The notes under the pieces were generated by a model. It saw only the letters and a list, made by a program, of their open reading frames with translations, was not told the DNA's origin and did no database searches. From the NCBI GenBank assembly GCA_018826295.1, contig JAHJZX010000034.1, positions 1 to 64,000 on the forward strand: a stretch of DNA of 64,000 nt, read 5' to 3'. Each line of letters opens with the position of its first letter. Position 1 is the first letter of the stretch. This document shows, piece after piece, positions 1-8,421 of this stretch. A program made the position numbers and the translations under genes. The stretch comes from Gammaproteobacteria bacterium. Its GTDB lineage: Bacteria > Pseudomonadota > Gammaproteobacteria > Enterobacterales > Alteromonadaceae.

Positions 1-303
1 ACTGTAAGCGATGGCTTCTCCTTTATGACGATTTTCAAGGATCAGCTTGATCAGAAAAATCGAGACCACTACCGCGATTCCGATAAAAAAGTAGCGCTGC
101 CAGCCTCCACCATTCGCAAAAAGACTGAATGCGGCACCGGTGTTCCATAGGTGCACCCAGTTAAAGAACGGGGTCACCGAAACATACTCGCCATAGGCCA
201 TTGATTGCTGCACCAGCCACTTTACAGCCTGATCAGACGCTGCCAGCAGGCCCGATATGGACAATAGGGCATACGGCGAGAGCTTTTTTCCAATAATGAG
301 CAT
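1..303 (-). CDS. lspA: Signal peptidase II (partial, C-terminus beyond window edge)
   Basis: Reverse-strand translation MLIIGKKLSPYALLSISGLLAASDQAVKWLVQQSMAYGEYVSVTPFFNWVHLWNTGAAFSLFANGGGWQRYFF; matches LspA motifs (DQ..K, N.GAAFS). Confidence 0.9.
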   Translation of the reverse strand, partial: MLIIGKKLSPYALLSISGLLAASDQAVKWLVQQSMAYGEYVSVTPFFNWVHLWNTGAAFSLFANGGGWQRYFFIGIAVVVSIFLIKLILENRHKGEAIAYS

Positions 304-306
304 TAT

Positions 307-1203
307 TTAACCCTTCAACGCCAAAATGCGTCTGGCACCGTTAAGTACAATGCCCCCCGCGATGGTGCCGATAATCAGATCCGGATAATTGGAACCGGTC
401 CACGCGACCAGGGCGCCGGCGGTGATGACCCCCAGGTTGATCACCACGTCGTTGGCCGAGAATATCCAGCTTGCCTTCATGTGCGCCCCGCCTTCCCGAT
501 GTTTGGATATGAGCAGCAGACAACTGGTATTGGCAATCAATGCGACGAATGCGATAGCCATCATCACCAGCGATTCAGGCTCACTACCGAATACAAAGCG
601 TCTCACCACCTCTACGAGCACGCCCACAGCCAAGATCAGTTGCAGTACACCAGCAAGATGCGCGGCACGTACCTGCATTTTCACGCTATGTCCAACCGCA
701 TAAAGGGCAAGCCCGTACACCGCCGCATCGGCAAAATTGTCCAGGGATTCTCCAATCAGGCCGGTGGACTGGGCGATCAGACCGGCAGTCATTTCCACCA
801 CGAACAGAAGTGCATTGATGCCGAGCAACCAGCGCAGGGTCCCGGATTCTTGCTTAGCAGAAGCTGCCGAAAACTCGGCGGCCTTGATGGTCTCCGGATT
901 TGCAGCGACGGTTTCCTGAAGCGAGGCGCCTAGCCCCAAGGTCTTCAGTTTCGAGGTGACGGGCTCGACCTCGCCGTCATGCACGACCTTCAGCCGGCGG
1001 TTCGACAAGTCGAAGGACAGCGCCCGAATCTCCTCAAAGCCGTTCAGGGCTAGGCGAATCATTCGTTCTTCTGATGGACAGTCCATCTTCGGCACGGCAT
1101 AAACACTGACCCATCTCCCTGGCGCCTCGGAGGAGGCCTGTATATCGGTATCCGCTGCGGACGTTGCATCACCGCCACAGGCGCCACCACAGGATTTGCT
1201 CAT
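307..1203 (-). CDS. Cation (heavy-metal) transporter, N-terminal Cys-rich/HMA-like region plus CDF-type membrane domain
   Basis: ORF with internal ATG MSKSCGGACGG..., MDCPSEE HMA-like motif, multiple TM segments, GESLDNFADAAVYG and ANDVVINLGVI CDF-like motifs; next to lspA and a MerR-family gene. Confidence 0.85.
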   Translation of the reverse strand: MSKSCGGACGGDATSAADTDIQASSEAPGRWVSVYAVPKMDCPSEERMIRLALNGFEEIRALSFDLSNRRLKVVHDGEVEPVTSKLKTLGLGASLQETVAANPETIKAAEFSAASAKQESGTLRWLLGINALLFVVEMTAGLIAQSTGLIGESLDNFADAAVYGLALYAVGHSVKMQVRAAHLAGVLQLILAVGVLVEVVRRFVFGSEPESLVMMAIAFVALIANTSCLLLISKHREGGAHMKASWIFSANDVVINLGVITAGALVAWTGSNYPDLIIGTIAGGIVLNGARRILALKG

Positions 1204-1236
1204 GATACGACTCCACTTGAACAATGTTGTGGTACC

Positions 1237-1267
1237 ATTTAAAACTATAAAGCTACTATAAGGTCAA
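1237..1267. promoter_or_regulatory. MerR/CadR-type operator-promoter
   Basis: On minus strand TTGACC (1267-1262), 19-bp spacer, TTAAAT (1242-1237); imperfect dyad ACTATAAAGCTACTATAAGGT at 1244-1264 between divergent transporter and merR-family genes. Confidence 0.7.
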
Positions 1268-1298
1268 TAGAGTAAAGAATCCGTTGGGGAGGAGGCTG

Positions 1299-1706
1299 AT
1301 GCGCATTGGTCAGTTGGCGCAGTTGGTAGGGGTCGAAACACAGACGATCCGCTTCTATGAACAGCAGGGCTTGTTGCCGCCGCCTGATCGGCAGGACAAC
1401 GGTTACCGTGTCTATACCGAGAAGCATGGTGAGGGGCTGGCCTTCATCCGTCGCTGCAGAATCCTAGGCCTGTCACTGGCTGAGATTCACGAACTACAGA
1501 GCTATCAGGACGACCCTCATCAGCCTTGTACCGCCGTCAACGCCTTGCTCGATGATCACATCTCTCATGTGCGGTCGCAGATAACCGCTCTGCAAGCGCT
1601 TGAGAAACAACTCGTTTCACTGAGAGCGAGTTGCAACGATGACCGGGAAGTTGAGGCGTGTGGGGTTCTTGCTGGAATTAGCGAAGGAAACATGCACCAG
1701 CAGTAG
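1299..1706 (+). CDS. cadR: Cd(II)/Pb(II)-responsive MerR-family transcriptional regulator (CadR/PbrR type)
   Basis: MRIGQLAQLVGVETQTIRFYEQQGLLPPPDRQDNGYRVYTEKH...; MerR HTH, C-terminal Cys residues; divergent from metal transporter. Confidence 0.88.
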   Translation: MRIGQLAQLVGVETQTIRFYEQQGLLPPPDRQDNGYRVYTEKHGEGLAFIRRCRILGLSLAEIHELQSYQDDPHQPCTAVNALLDDHISHVRSQITALQALEKQLVSLRASCNDDREVEACGVLAGISEGNMHQQ

Positions 1707-2123
1707 GTGAAGCATCAACCAGATAATCCGATGAGATGCCGGTCTGTCTCACTCTCATGCAAAGGTAAGATCAACCATTTAATCCGCTTACCCAATATTT
1801 ATAATCAATTTCCCACTAATGCAAAAAGCTGGGGAGCTGCAAGGAAAGCACTAAATTTGTTCTTAAGAGATGTTACATATAACAAGGACCTTTGCGAATA
1901 CTACGATCTTTCGCGAATTAGAAAATGGCTTGAAATACCGCTTGATAGCCATGTAGCTAATGCATTGAAAAAGGAGCCAGAGGGTGTGAATTTGCCTAAA
2001 TGGTGCACTATTAAAAGACTTACCCCCGAGATAAGCAGAGAGTTTCAAACTGTTGCAACACGAGTAGCTCAACGAAAACGAATAGCGCGTGTTGATTTAG
2101 ATATTTATTATTGGCTCCCTTGA
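1707..2123 (+). CDS. Hypothetical protein, possibly 5'-truncated
   Basis: Open frame with protein-like region KSWGAARKALNLFLRDVTYNKDLCEYYDLSRIRKWLEIPLDSHVANAL; N-terminal ~20 aa look non-native and run directly from the cadR stop. Confidence 0.5.
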   Translation: MKHQPDNPMRCRSVSLSCKGKINHLIRLPNIYNQFPTNAKSWGAARKALNLFLRDVTYNKDLCEYYDLSRIRKWLEIPLDSHVANALKKEPEGVNLPKWCTIKRLTPEISREFQTVATRVAQRKRIARVDLDIYYWLP

Positions 2124-2150
2124 TAAAGGTTTTATCCCCCTGAAAATTCA

Positions 2151-3425
2151 CTAAACAAACTTACGTTTCTCATAATTTTCAGCAAACCAAGCATAACTCC
2201 TAATATTTGACTCCTTGGCTTTCTTACTGATTTCACGGCGCTTCAACGAGTCAGGCTCTTTTTGCTCATACATCACGCCACTAAATTCCTGCCGGAACAT
2301 CGTCGGCAAAAGGTGGCTGTAAGTTCTGTCAATCATCTCTATACTCGTGCCGCACTGTTTAGCCAGTGCTGCGTAATCCGCTTTGCTTTTTAGGTTCCAA
2401 GTAATGTAAGAATGGCGAAGTGAGTACAGGGTACGCTCACCATATGGGCTTTGCCTTAGGTTCAGCTTTTCCAGAACATAGGTGAATTTCTTGCTGAGAC
2501 TTTTAGCACTAGAGCCGTCAGCAAGCACGAATACCAAGTCATCTGCTTTTCGGTCTGGAAAGCGTTCTACTAACTGCTCTAGGTTAGCCACAAAATCGCT
2601 TCGTACCACAACTTGCCGAGTACCGGTATATAAAGTAGTTTTGCCTTTACGAACGGCTACGGTGATTTCTGGTACACCATCTGCCAATCTAAAGCTGATA
2701 TCGCGCCACTGTACGTGTTCAATCTCTGTGCCTGGCCTCATACCCGTTGCCAGCGCAAAGTCGATGTAGTCTTCCATCAGCTCAAGAAGCATTTTGCTTT
2801 TCTTGTTTTTAGTCCGTTGCATCTCGTCAGTAATAAAGTCAGAGATTTTGCGATACTCTTCCCATGTGAAAGCGGCACGACGTTCTTGCCGTTTGCCGTC
2901 AGTTTCAAAAGCTGGAATATGGTATTTGGTGATTTGGCCTTTTCTTAATGCCTTGTCGTAAATTTTACTGAGTGCAGCATTGTGGCTTTGTAAAGTAGAT
3001 TTTGATGGTTGCCGGCCAAACTTCACTTCGCGCCAACGATGGAAGTTGTCCATATCAGACTGCGTGATTTGGTCTATGCGCTGGTCTTTGAAAAATGGGA
3101 TATGGTAGTTCAGCAGAATGCCTTTGTAGATTGAGTTATTCTTCTTTGAAACGCCTTTATCAATCAACGCCTCAAGATCAGCAATGACCTCATTCGCAAG
3201 TGCGGTAAACGGTTGAGCACCAGCCGCAATACCAAGTTTTATCTCTGCTCGACGCTTGTACATTGCATCAATTGCTACAACTTTCGCTTTTTCTAACTCG
3301 GTCTCGCCGGTCGAAAAGGTAACGTGCTTTTTATCGACTTTAAAGCGGGCGTACCAGCGCTTTGAATTGGTCTGAGTATAAAGGTATAACCCCTCCATTA
3401 CTGCAACTCGTTCCTGATACGCCAA
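2151..3425 (-). CDS. Tyrosine-type site-specific recombinase/integrase
   Basis: 424 aa; GMRPGTE (box I Arg), TLYSLRHSYITW (box II, Tyr-x-x-Arg), MIDRTYSH (nucleophile Tyr). Confidence 0.9.
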   Translation of the reverse strand: MAYQERVAVMEGLYLYTQTNSKRWYARFKVDKKHVTFSTGETELEKAKVVAIDAMYKRRAEIKLGIAAGAQPFTALANEVIADLEALIDKGVSKKNNSIYKGILLNYHIPFFKDQRIDQITQSDMDNFHRWREVKFGRQPSKSTLQSHNAALSKIYDKALRKGQITKYHIPAFETDGKRQERRAAFTWEEYRKISDFITDEMQRTKNKKSKMLLELMEDYIDFALATGMRPGTEIEHVQWRDISFRLADGVPEITVAVRKGKTTLYTGTRQVVVRSDFVANLEQLVERFPDRKADDLVFVLADGSSAKSLSKKFTYVLEKLNLRQSPYGERTLYSLRHSYITWNLKSKADYAALAKQCGTSIEMIDRTYSHLLPTMFRQEFSGVMYEQKEPDSLKRREISKKAKESNIRSYAWFAENYEKRKFV

Positions 3426-3437
3426 CGCTGCCTCCTG

Positions 3438-4715
3438 CTAGATATAGCCTCGATGCTTATAGTTGTATGCCCATTCGTCCATGCGTTGCCGTAACTGCTC
3501 ATCGTAAGTTACGTCTTCAAACTGCCGAACGACTCTCTCTTTGGTTTCCAGCTCAATCCCGGACAATTGCCGACCGAACATTCTCGGGATGACGTGGCTA
3601 TAATGTTGCTCAATCATTTGAATGCCAGTGCCACACTGCCGCGCTAACACATCAATACTGACGTTTTGTGCTGCCAGTTCCCACGTAATGTAGCTGTGCC
3701 TTAGCGAATATAAACTTCTTTGCCCATATTGTGAATTCTTCAACTCAATCAATTCTAAAGCATTATCGAAATGTCTGTTCATTTCCTTAGAGGTTGAGCC
3801 ATCAGAGAGACGGAACAGCTGCTCAGTACCAACTCGATCAGGGAAACGGTCTGATAGTCGGTTCAGCACTTTGACTATTGCTGCTTTACACACGATCTCG
3901 CGGGTGCCGGTATATTTTGTCGTCTTGCCCTTCCTCACAGTGACATAAAACCGTATCTGCGAGTCATCCCGTTCAGGGTGTAAATCAGCCCATGTTAGAT
4001 TATCCATTTCTGAGCCAGGCCGCATGCCAGTCAGAATAGCAAAATCCATGTAGTCTATAAGTAACTCGCGGAGTTGGCGGGTTTTCTCCCGTCTGCCTTC
4101 CTTGGCCATCTGTACTACTTGTTCTCTTACTCGCGCATATTCATCTACCGTGAATGCGGCACGCCTTGAACCACTAGCGCCTTTGTTTTCCAGAGTCGGT
4201 ACTTGAGATATCAGCATGTACTTACGTTTGACCGCAAAATCGAATACCATTTGCATTGCTGAGTTGTGGTTTTGGATCGTGGATTTAGCCGGTATCCTGC
4301 CTAACTCTTTGACACGCCACACGTCAAAATCGTCAAGTTGATCTGCATCGATACGCGTAATGTGGGTGTCACCAAAGAAAGGGATATGGTATTTATTGAG
4401 TGCACCAATATAGTCATCATAGATGACTTTTCCGGTGCCTGTTGCCATTGCTACTCTCATTTGGTGGATGACTTTTTCGGCAATATACGAGAAGCGCTTA
4501 GATTCGATTACAAAATTATTCGTCTCAAAGCGGATCTCATATTCGATTAGGAGGCGGTGAGCTTTTGCGATTGCCTCTGGTAAGTCACGGGTTTTGGTAG
4601 AACGGGACAGGTAGACGTTTTTGATTTTTAACCGAGCAATCCAGTTGTAACAGTTAGATTGCTTGTGGATTTGAAGGTTAGGTGTAAGCTGGTGTTTTTC
4701 AAGGATTTTTGCCAT
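3438..4715 (-). CDS. Tyrosine-type site-specific recombinase/integrase, paralogue of the neighbour
   Basis: 425 aa; GMRPGSE, SLYSLRHSYITW, MIEQHYSH; same architecture as 2151-3425. Confidence 0.9.
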   Translation of the reverse strand: MAKILEKHQLTPNLQIHKQSNCYNWIARLKIKNVYLSRSTKTRDLPEAIAKAHRLLIEYEIRFETNNFVIESKRFSYIAEKVIHQMRVAMATGTGKVIYDDYIGALNKYHIPFFGDTHITRIDADQLDDFDVWRVKELGRIPAKSTIQNHNSAMQMVFDFAVKRKYMLISQVPTLENKGASGSRRAAFTVDEYARVREQVVQMAKEGRREKTRQLRELLIDYMDFAILTGMRPGSEMDNLTWADLHPERDDSQIRFYVTVRKGKTTKYTGTREIVCKAAIVKVLNRLSDRFPDRVGTEQLFRLSDGSTSKEMNRHFDNALELIELKNSQYGQRSLYSLRHSYITWELAAQNVSIDVLARQCGTGIQMIEQHYSHVIPRMFGRQLSGIELETKERVVRQFEDVTYDEQLRQRMDEWAYNYKHRGYI

Positions 4716-4822
4716 AACTAGACTCCTGAAATCGAAACACCTTTTGTGAAGTTTTCATAAAGGTGGAGGATTTTCTCTGTTAAGCTATTGAATTAATAGC
4801 ATCAAGAGTCTACAAGTGTTTC

Positions 4823-4878
4823 ATTCAAAATCCGCCGGGGGAAACTCCGTGTCGGTTCGAGTCCGACCCTAGGCACCA
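4823..4878 (+). mobile_element. tRNA-Leu(CAA) 3'-half duplicate (att site, right end of integrated island)
   Basis: ATTCAAAATCCGCCGGGGGAAACTCCGTGTCGGTTCGAGTCCGACCCTAGGCACCA: anticodon loop TTCAAAA, long variable arm, T-arm GTCGG-TTCGAGT-CCGAC, acceptor 3' strand plus ACCA. No 5' half upstream. Confidence 0.85.
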
Positions 4879-5077
4879 ATACTGTTTAATTATTCATTAA
4901 AACCAACGTTTTATAATTACTTTTCAAATATTTCTTTGGTTGTTATTCTGTTTTTAATTCAATTTCATTTCTGTAAAACAGGTAACTCTTTTAAAAAACA
5001 CTTAACCTTGATTATACTGTTTATGTGTTCTCTATACGCATATTGTGCGCATATTGTGTTACTAGATGAGGTGAAAT

Positions 5078-5332
5078 ATGAATATTACCTTAGGTGCGAA
5101 ATTTGAAAAACGGATCAATGAAAAGGTAGCTTCGGGGCTCTATACCTCTGCCAGCGAAGTTATCCGGGATGGTTTGAGATTGCTGTTTGAAAAAGACCTC
5201 GTTAAGCATCAGCAGCTTGAAGTGTTAAGGCAAGAAGTATCGCGCGGAGTTGGGCAATTAACAGCAGGTGAAGCATCCAGTAAGAATGTTTTAGACATTT
5301 TTACTGAAGTGGAGCAGAGCATTAATGGCTGA
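5078..5332 (+). CDS. parD: Type II antitoxin, ParD family
   Basis: 84 aa RHH-type MNITLGAKFEKRINEKVASGLYTSASEVIRDGLRLLFEKD; overlaps downstream parE-like frame. Confidence 0.85.
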   Translation: MNITLGAKFEKRINEKVASGLYTSASEVIRDGLRLLFEKDLVKHQQLEVLRQEVSRGVGQLTAGEASSKNVLDIFTEVEQSING

Positions 5333-5627
5333 GTACCGGCTTTCACCGCTCGCTGAGATTGATGTCCGGGAAATTGCTTTAACGACTATATCTAATTAGG
5401 GCGCCAAGCAAGCCAGAGCCTATTTAGAGAAACTGCACAATACGTTACTGATTCTGGCGAATAGCCCCAATTTAGGACGGAATAGAGATGAAATTGCTCC
5501 CGGGATTAAGAGTTTTCCATCTGGCAAGCATATCGTTTTCTATTTATTTGCAGAACAGCGCATTGAAGTGGCCAGAGTATTGCACAAACGTATGGATCCG
5601 AGCTCACACTTTGATGAACTGACGTAG
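5325..5627 (+). pseudogene. parE: ParE/RelE-type toxin disrupted by an in-frame amber codon
   Basis: MAEYRLSPLAEIDVREIALTTISN-TAG-GAKQARAYLEKLHNTLLILANSPNLGRNRDEIAPGIKSFPSGKHIVFYLFAEQRIEVARVLHKRMDPSSHFDELT; TAG at 5397-5399 in the position of a Trp usual for the family; otherwise in frame. Confidence 0.8.
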
Positions 5628-5875
5628 TTTTCATCTGAATGGAAAAAGCGGTGTATTAGCTCAGAAGTAGCGCTTACCAAAACGAAAAATTCCTTTATCG
5701 AAAATCACTAAAATTTTGCCAGACGTTTGTCGATCTTTTTATTCCTCATCCGACTAGTTACCGTAAGGTCATCACTGCTATCTTTACTGCTGCATTAGCA
5801 GGCTGTGGCCAAACGTTAAGCTGACGGTCTTGCTGATCAATCAGGACTGAAAACGCCAACTTAAGGAGAAAAGAG

Positions 5876-6271
5876 ATGAAGTTTAACCCGGTAGTGCACT
5901 TTGAAATTTATGTAGACAATATGCAGCGCGCCAAAGCGTTTTATCAAGCGGTATTCGATGTAAAGCTTGAACACATGCCATCACCGACGCCGGAGGTTGA
6001 GATGGAGATGTGGTTCTTCCCGATGGATAAAGAAAACGGTATGAGTTACTACGGTGCCGGTGGTAGCCTGGTAAAAATGGCCGGTTTTACGCCGGGTGGT
6101 GGTGGCACTGTGGTGTATTTTGGCTGCGAGGATTGTGCGGTGCAGGCTGAGCGCGCAGTCGCCAATGGCGGCAGTATACAGCAAGCGAAAATGTCGATTG
6201 GCGAGCATGGTTTTTGCGCCCTGGTGCGAGACTCTGAGGGCAATGTAATTGGCCTGCATTCGATGAACTGA
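5876..6271 (+). CDS. VOC (glyoxalase/bleomycin-resistance) family protein
   Basis: MKFNPVVHFEIYVDNMQRAKAFYQAVFDVKLE...; VOC fold signature, C-terminal RDSEGNVIGLH. Confidence 0.88.
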   Translation: MKFNPVVHFEIYVDNMQRAKAFYQAVFDVKLEHMPSPTPEVEMEMWFFPMDKENGMSYYGAGGSLVKMAGFTPGGGGTVVYFGCEDCAVQAERAVANGGSIQQAKMSIGEHGFCALVRDSEGNVIGLHSMN

Positions 6272-6349
6272 CTACAGTGCTTGCTTGGCTATTGCACCTG
6301 AAGCCAGGCGGTGCAACTATGCTTATTTAACTTGTCAGCAGGGGATAAG

Positions 6350-7240
6350 GTGAAAAAGCGCATTCCACCGCAAGGCGCACAGCCGCTGTCTGGTCCCGGT
6401 GTTGATAACCGGCGCCGTGATTTACTGAAATTGCTGGCGGGCAGCAGCTTGATATTAGGCCCGCTGCTTGGCGCCAAACTGGCTTTTGCCGCTGGCGGTA
6501 TTAAACCGGGTATACAGCTCTATACAGTACGGCAGTTAATGCAACAAGACGTAGCCGGCACTTTGCGGCTATTAGCCGGTTTAGGTTATCAGGACGTGGA
6601 ATTTGCCGGCTTGTTCGAACACTCAGCCACTGCAGTGGCGGCCTGGCTGGCTGAATATGGCTTATCTGCTCCGGCTGGGCATGTGATGTTACAGCCGATG
6701 CTGGCAGACACCAATCGGGTGTTAGATGAAGCCCTGGCGCTCGGGCATCGTTATCTGGTTATGCCGTATTTATTCGAACATGAACGTAATGACGGCTTAC
6801 GCAGTTACCAGTTACTGGCAGAGCAACTAAATCGTTTGGGCGAGCGTTGCCAGGCCGTCGGATTGCAGCTGGCGTACCATAACCATGATTTTGAATTTGC
6901 CACTATTGATAACACTACGCCTTATCAGATATTGCTGACGCAAACCGATGCAACATTAGTAAAAATGGAAATAGATTTGTATTGGGCCGCGAAAATGCAG
7001 GTAGATGTGGCGGCGCTTTTTAACCGGTTTCCCGGGCGCTTTCCGCTGTGGCACATTAAAGATATGGCCGCTGATGGCAATTTTGCCGATCTTGCTACTG
7101 GCACGATAGATTTTACTACAGTGGTAAAGCTAGCAGGCGTCGCGGGCTTACAACATGCCTTTGTTGAACGCGACACTAGCGATAATTTAGATTTAACCCT
7201 GCAGCAGGGCATCCGCGGCTTTAAACAAATCTTTGCTTAG
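6350..7240 (+). CDS. Sugar phosphate isomerase/epimerase family (AP endonuclease 2-like TIM barrel) with twin-arginine-type signal
   Basis: NRRRDLLKLLAGSSLILGPLLGAKLAFA signal; IKPGIQLYTVRQLM...LGYQDVEFAG; start placed at likely GTG. Confidence 0.82.
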   Translation: MKKRIPPQGAQPLSGPGVDNRRRDLLKLLAGSSLILGPLLGAKLAFAAGGIKPGIQLYTVRQLMQQDVAGTLRLLAGLGYQDVEFAGLFEHSATAVAAWLAEYGLSAPAGHVMLQPMLADTNRVLDEALALGHRYLVMPYLFEHERNDGLRSYQLLAEQLNRLGERCQAVGLQLAYHNHDFEFATIDNTTPYQILLTQTDATLVKMEIDLYWAAKMQVDVAALFNRFPGRFPLWHIKDMAADGNFADLATGTIDFTTVVKLAGVAGLQHAFVERDTSDNLDLTLQQGIRGFKQIFA

Positions 7241-7362
7241 CTACCGTCTCAGTGACAAGGCGTTGGACCTTGTTGTCTATTAATTATGACTAATGCTCAT
7301 CAGTTAATGAAATAATATCATTTTTATTCATGATGTCCCGGGTGTATAAATAACGCATGGCT

Positions 7363-7386
7363 TTAAGTCTAGACGTCTAGATGCAT
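7363..7386. promoter_or_regulatory. Tandem MetJ (Met-box) operator
   Basis: Contiguous 8-mers TTAAGTCT-AGACGTCT-AGATGCAT; the central one is a perfect AGACGTCT, flanks 5/8 each; 34 bp upstream of DUF1852 gene. Confidence 0.8.
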
Positions 7387-7419
7387 GTATCGGCGGATTA
7401 GCAAAGGGGATAGCACAGC

Positions 7420-8397
7420 ATGAAGAACAACGATTTCAGTTTTACTATTAAACGTATCCGGTTTGATGAACATTATCAGCCGGCAGACAGTACGCGTATT
7501 ACCACCAATTTTGCCAATTTAGCACGGGGTGAGTGTCGCCAGCAGAATTTACGTAACGCGTTAAACATGATTAACAACAGGTTTAATGCGTTAGCGCAGT
7601 GGGATAACCCCAAGGGCGATCGCTACTCTGTCGAGCTGGACATAGTGTCGGTGGATGTCGATATTGACGGCAATGGCGCAAGCTTCCCGTCGATTGAAGT
7701 GTTAAAAACCCACATTGTTGACCATAAAACTAACGAACGCATTGAAGGCATAGTGGGCAATAACTTCTCCTCTTATGTACGGGACTACGACTTTAGCGTC
7801 TTGCTGCTGGAGCATAATAAACAGCAAGCGCAATTTAGCATTCCGCAGAATTTTGGTGAGCTGCATGGCAAGCTGTTTAAATATTTCATTAACTCAAAGA
7901 CTTATAAGCAGCATTTTAACAAACCGCCGGTAATCTGTCTAAGTGTGTCAGATAACAAAACCTATCAGCGCACGGAAAACCAGCACCCAATTTTGGGCGT
8001 GGAATATCTGGCAAACGAGGCGTCGTTAACTGAGCAGTATTTTATGAAAATGGGCCTGCAGGTGCGCTATTTTATGCCGCCAAACAGTGTCGCGCCGCTG
8101 GCCTTCCATTTTGTTGGTGACTTACTTAATGATTACACCAACCTGGAGCTGATTAGCACCATCAGCACCATGGAAACCTTTCAAAAGATTTACCGGCCGG
8201 AGATATACAACGCCAATGCGGTGGCCGGCAAAAGCTATAAACCGGATTTAAAAAATCAGGATCATTCTATTACGCAAATCGTGTATGACCGCGAAGAGCG
8301 CAGTAAGTTAGCCATTGCTCAGGGCAGGTTTGCTGAAGAGCACTTTATAAAACCGCACCGCACTACGCTGGAGCAGTGGTCGGCTAACTACGCTTAA
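7420..8397 (+). CDS. mesX: DUF1852 protein (MesX, partner of folate-independent methionine synthase)
   Basis: MKNNDFSFTIKRIRFDEHYQPADSTRITTNFANLARGECRQQNLRNALNMINNRFN...; DUF1852 recognised by sequence; followed by MetE-C-like gene. Confidence 0.85.
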   Translation: MKNNDFSFTIKRIRFDEHYQPADSTRITTNFANLARGECRQQNLRNALNMINNRFNALAQWDNPKGDRYSVELDIVSVDVDIDGNGASFPSIEVLKTHIVDHKTNERIEGIVGNNFSSYVRDYDFSVLLLEHNKQQAQFSIPQNFGELHGKLFKYFINSKTYKQHFNKPPVICLSVSDNKTYQRTENQHPILGVEYLANEASLTEQYFMKMGLQVRYFMPPNSVAPLAFHFVGDLLNDYTNLELISTISTMETFQKIYRPEIYNANAVAGKSYKPDLKNQDHSITQIVYDREERSKLAIAQGRFAEEHFIKPHRTTLEQWSANYA

Positions 8398-8421
8398 TTA
8401 ATCAGTCGGATAACAGAATTT

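Noticed and set aside
389-933. Plus-strand ORFs antisense to the metal transporter, and many other 60-150 aa ORFs antisense to long genes across the window
   Set aside because: Low-complexity composition typical of shadow frames of GC-rich genes, no recognisable domains, contained in well-supported opposite-strand genes.
4823-4878. Complete functional tRNA-Leu
   Set aside because: Only the anticodon loop through the CCA end is present; the preceding sequence does not form D-arm or 5' acceptor strand, so it is an att duplicate and not a gene.
5761-5823. Lipoprotein-signal-like reading VITAIFTAALAGCGQTLS
   Set aside because: Lipobox-like LAGC is suggestive of a small entericidin-like gene remnant, but there is no convincing start or RBS and it ends within a few codons of the Cys.
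6350-7240. Sugar isomerase/epimerase-like protein as an additional AsbF homologue
   Set aside because: It carries a twin-arginine-type signal and lies far from the asb operon; it shares only the TIM-barrel superfamily.
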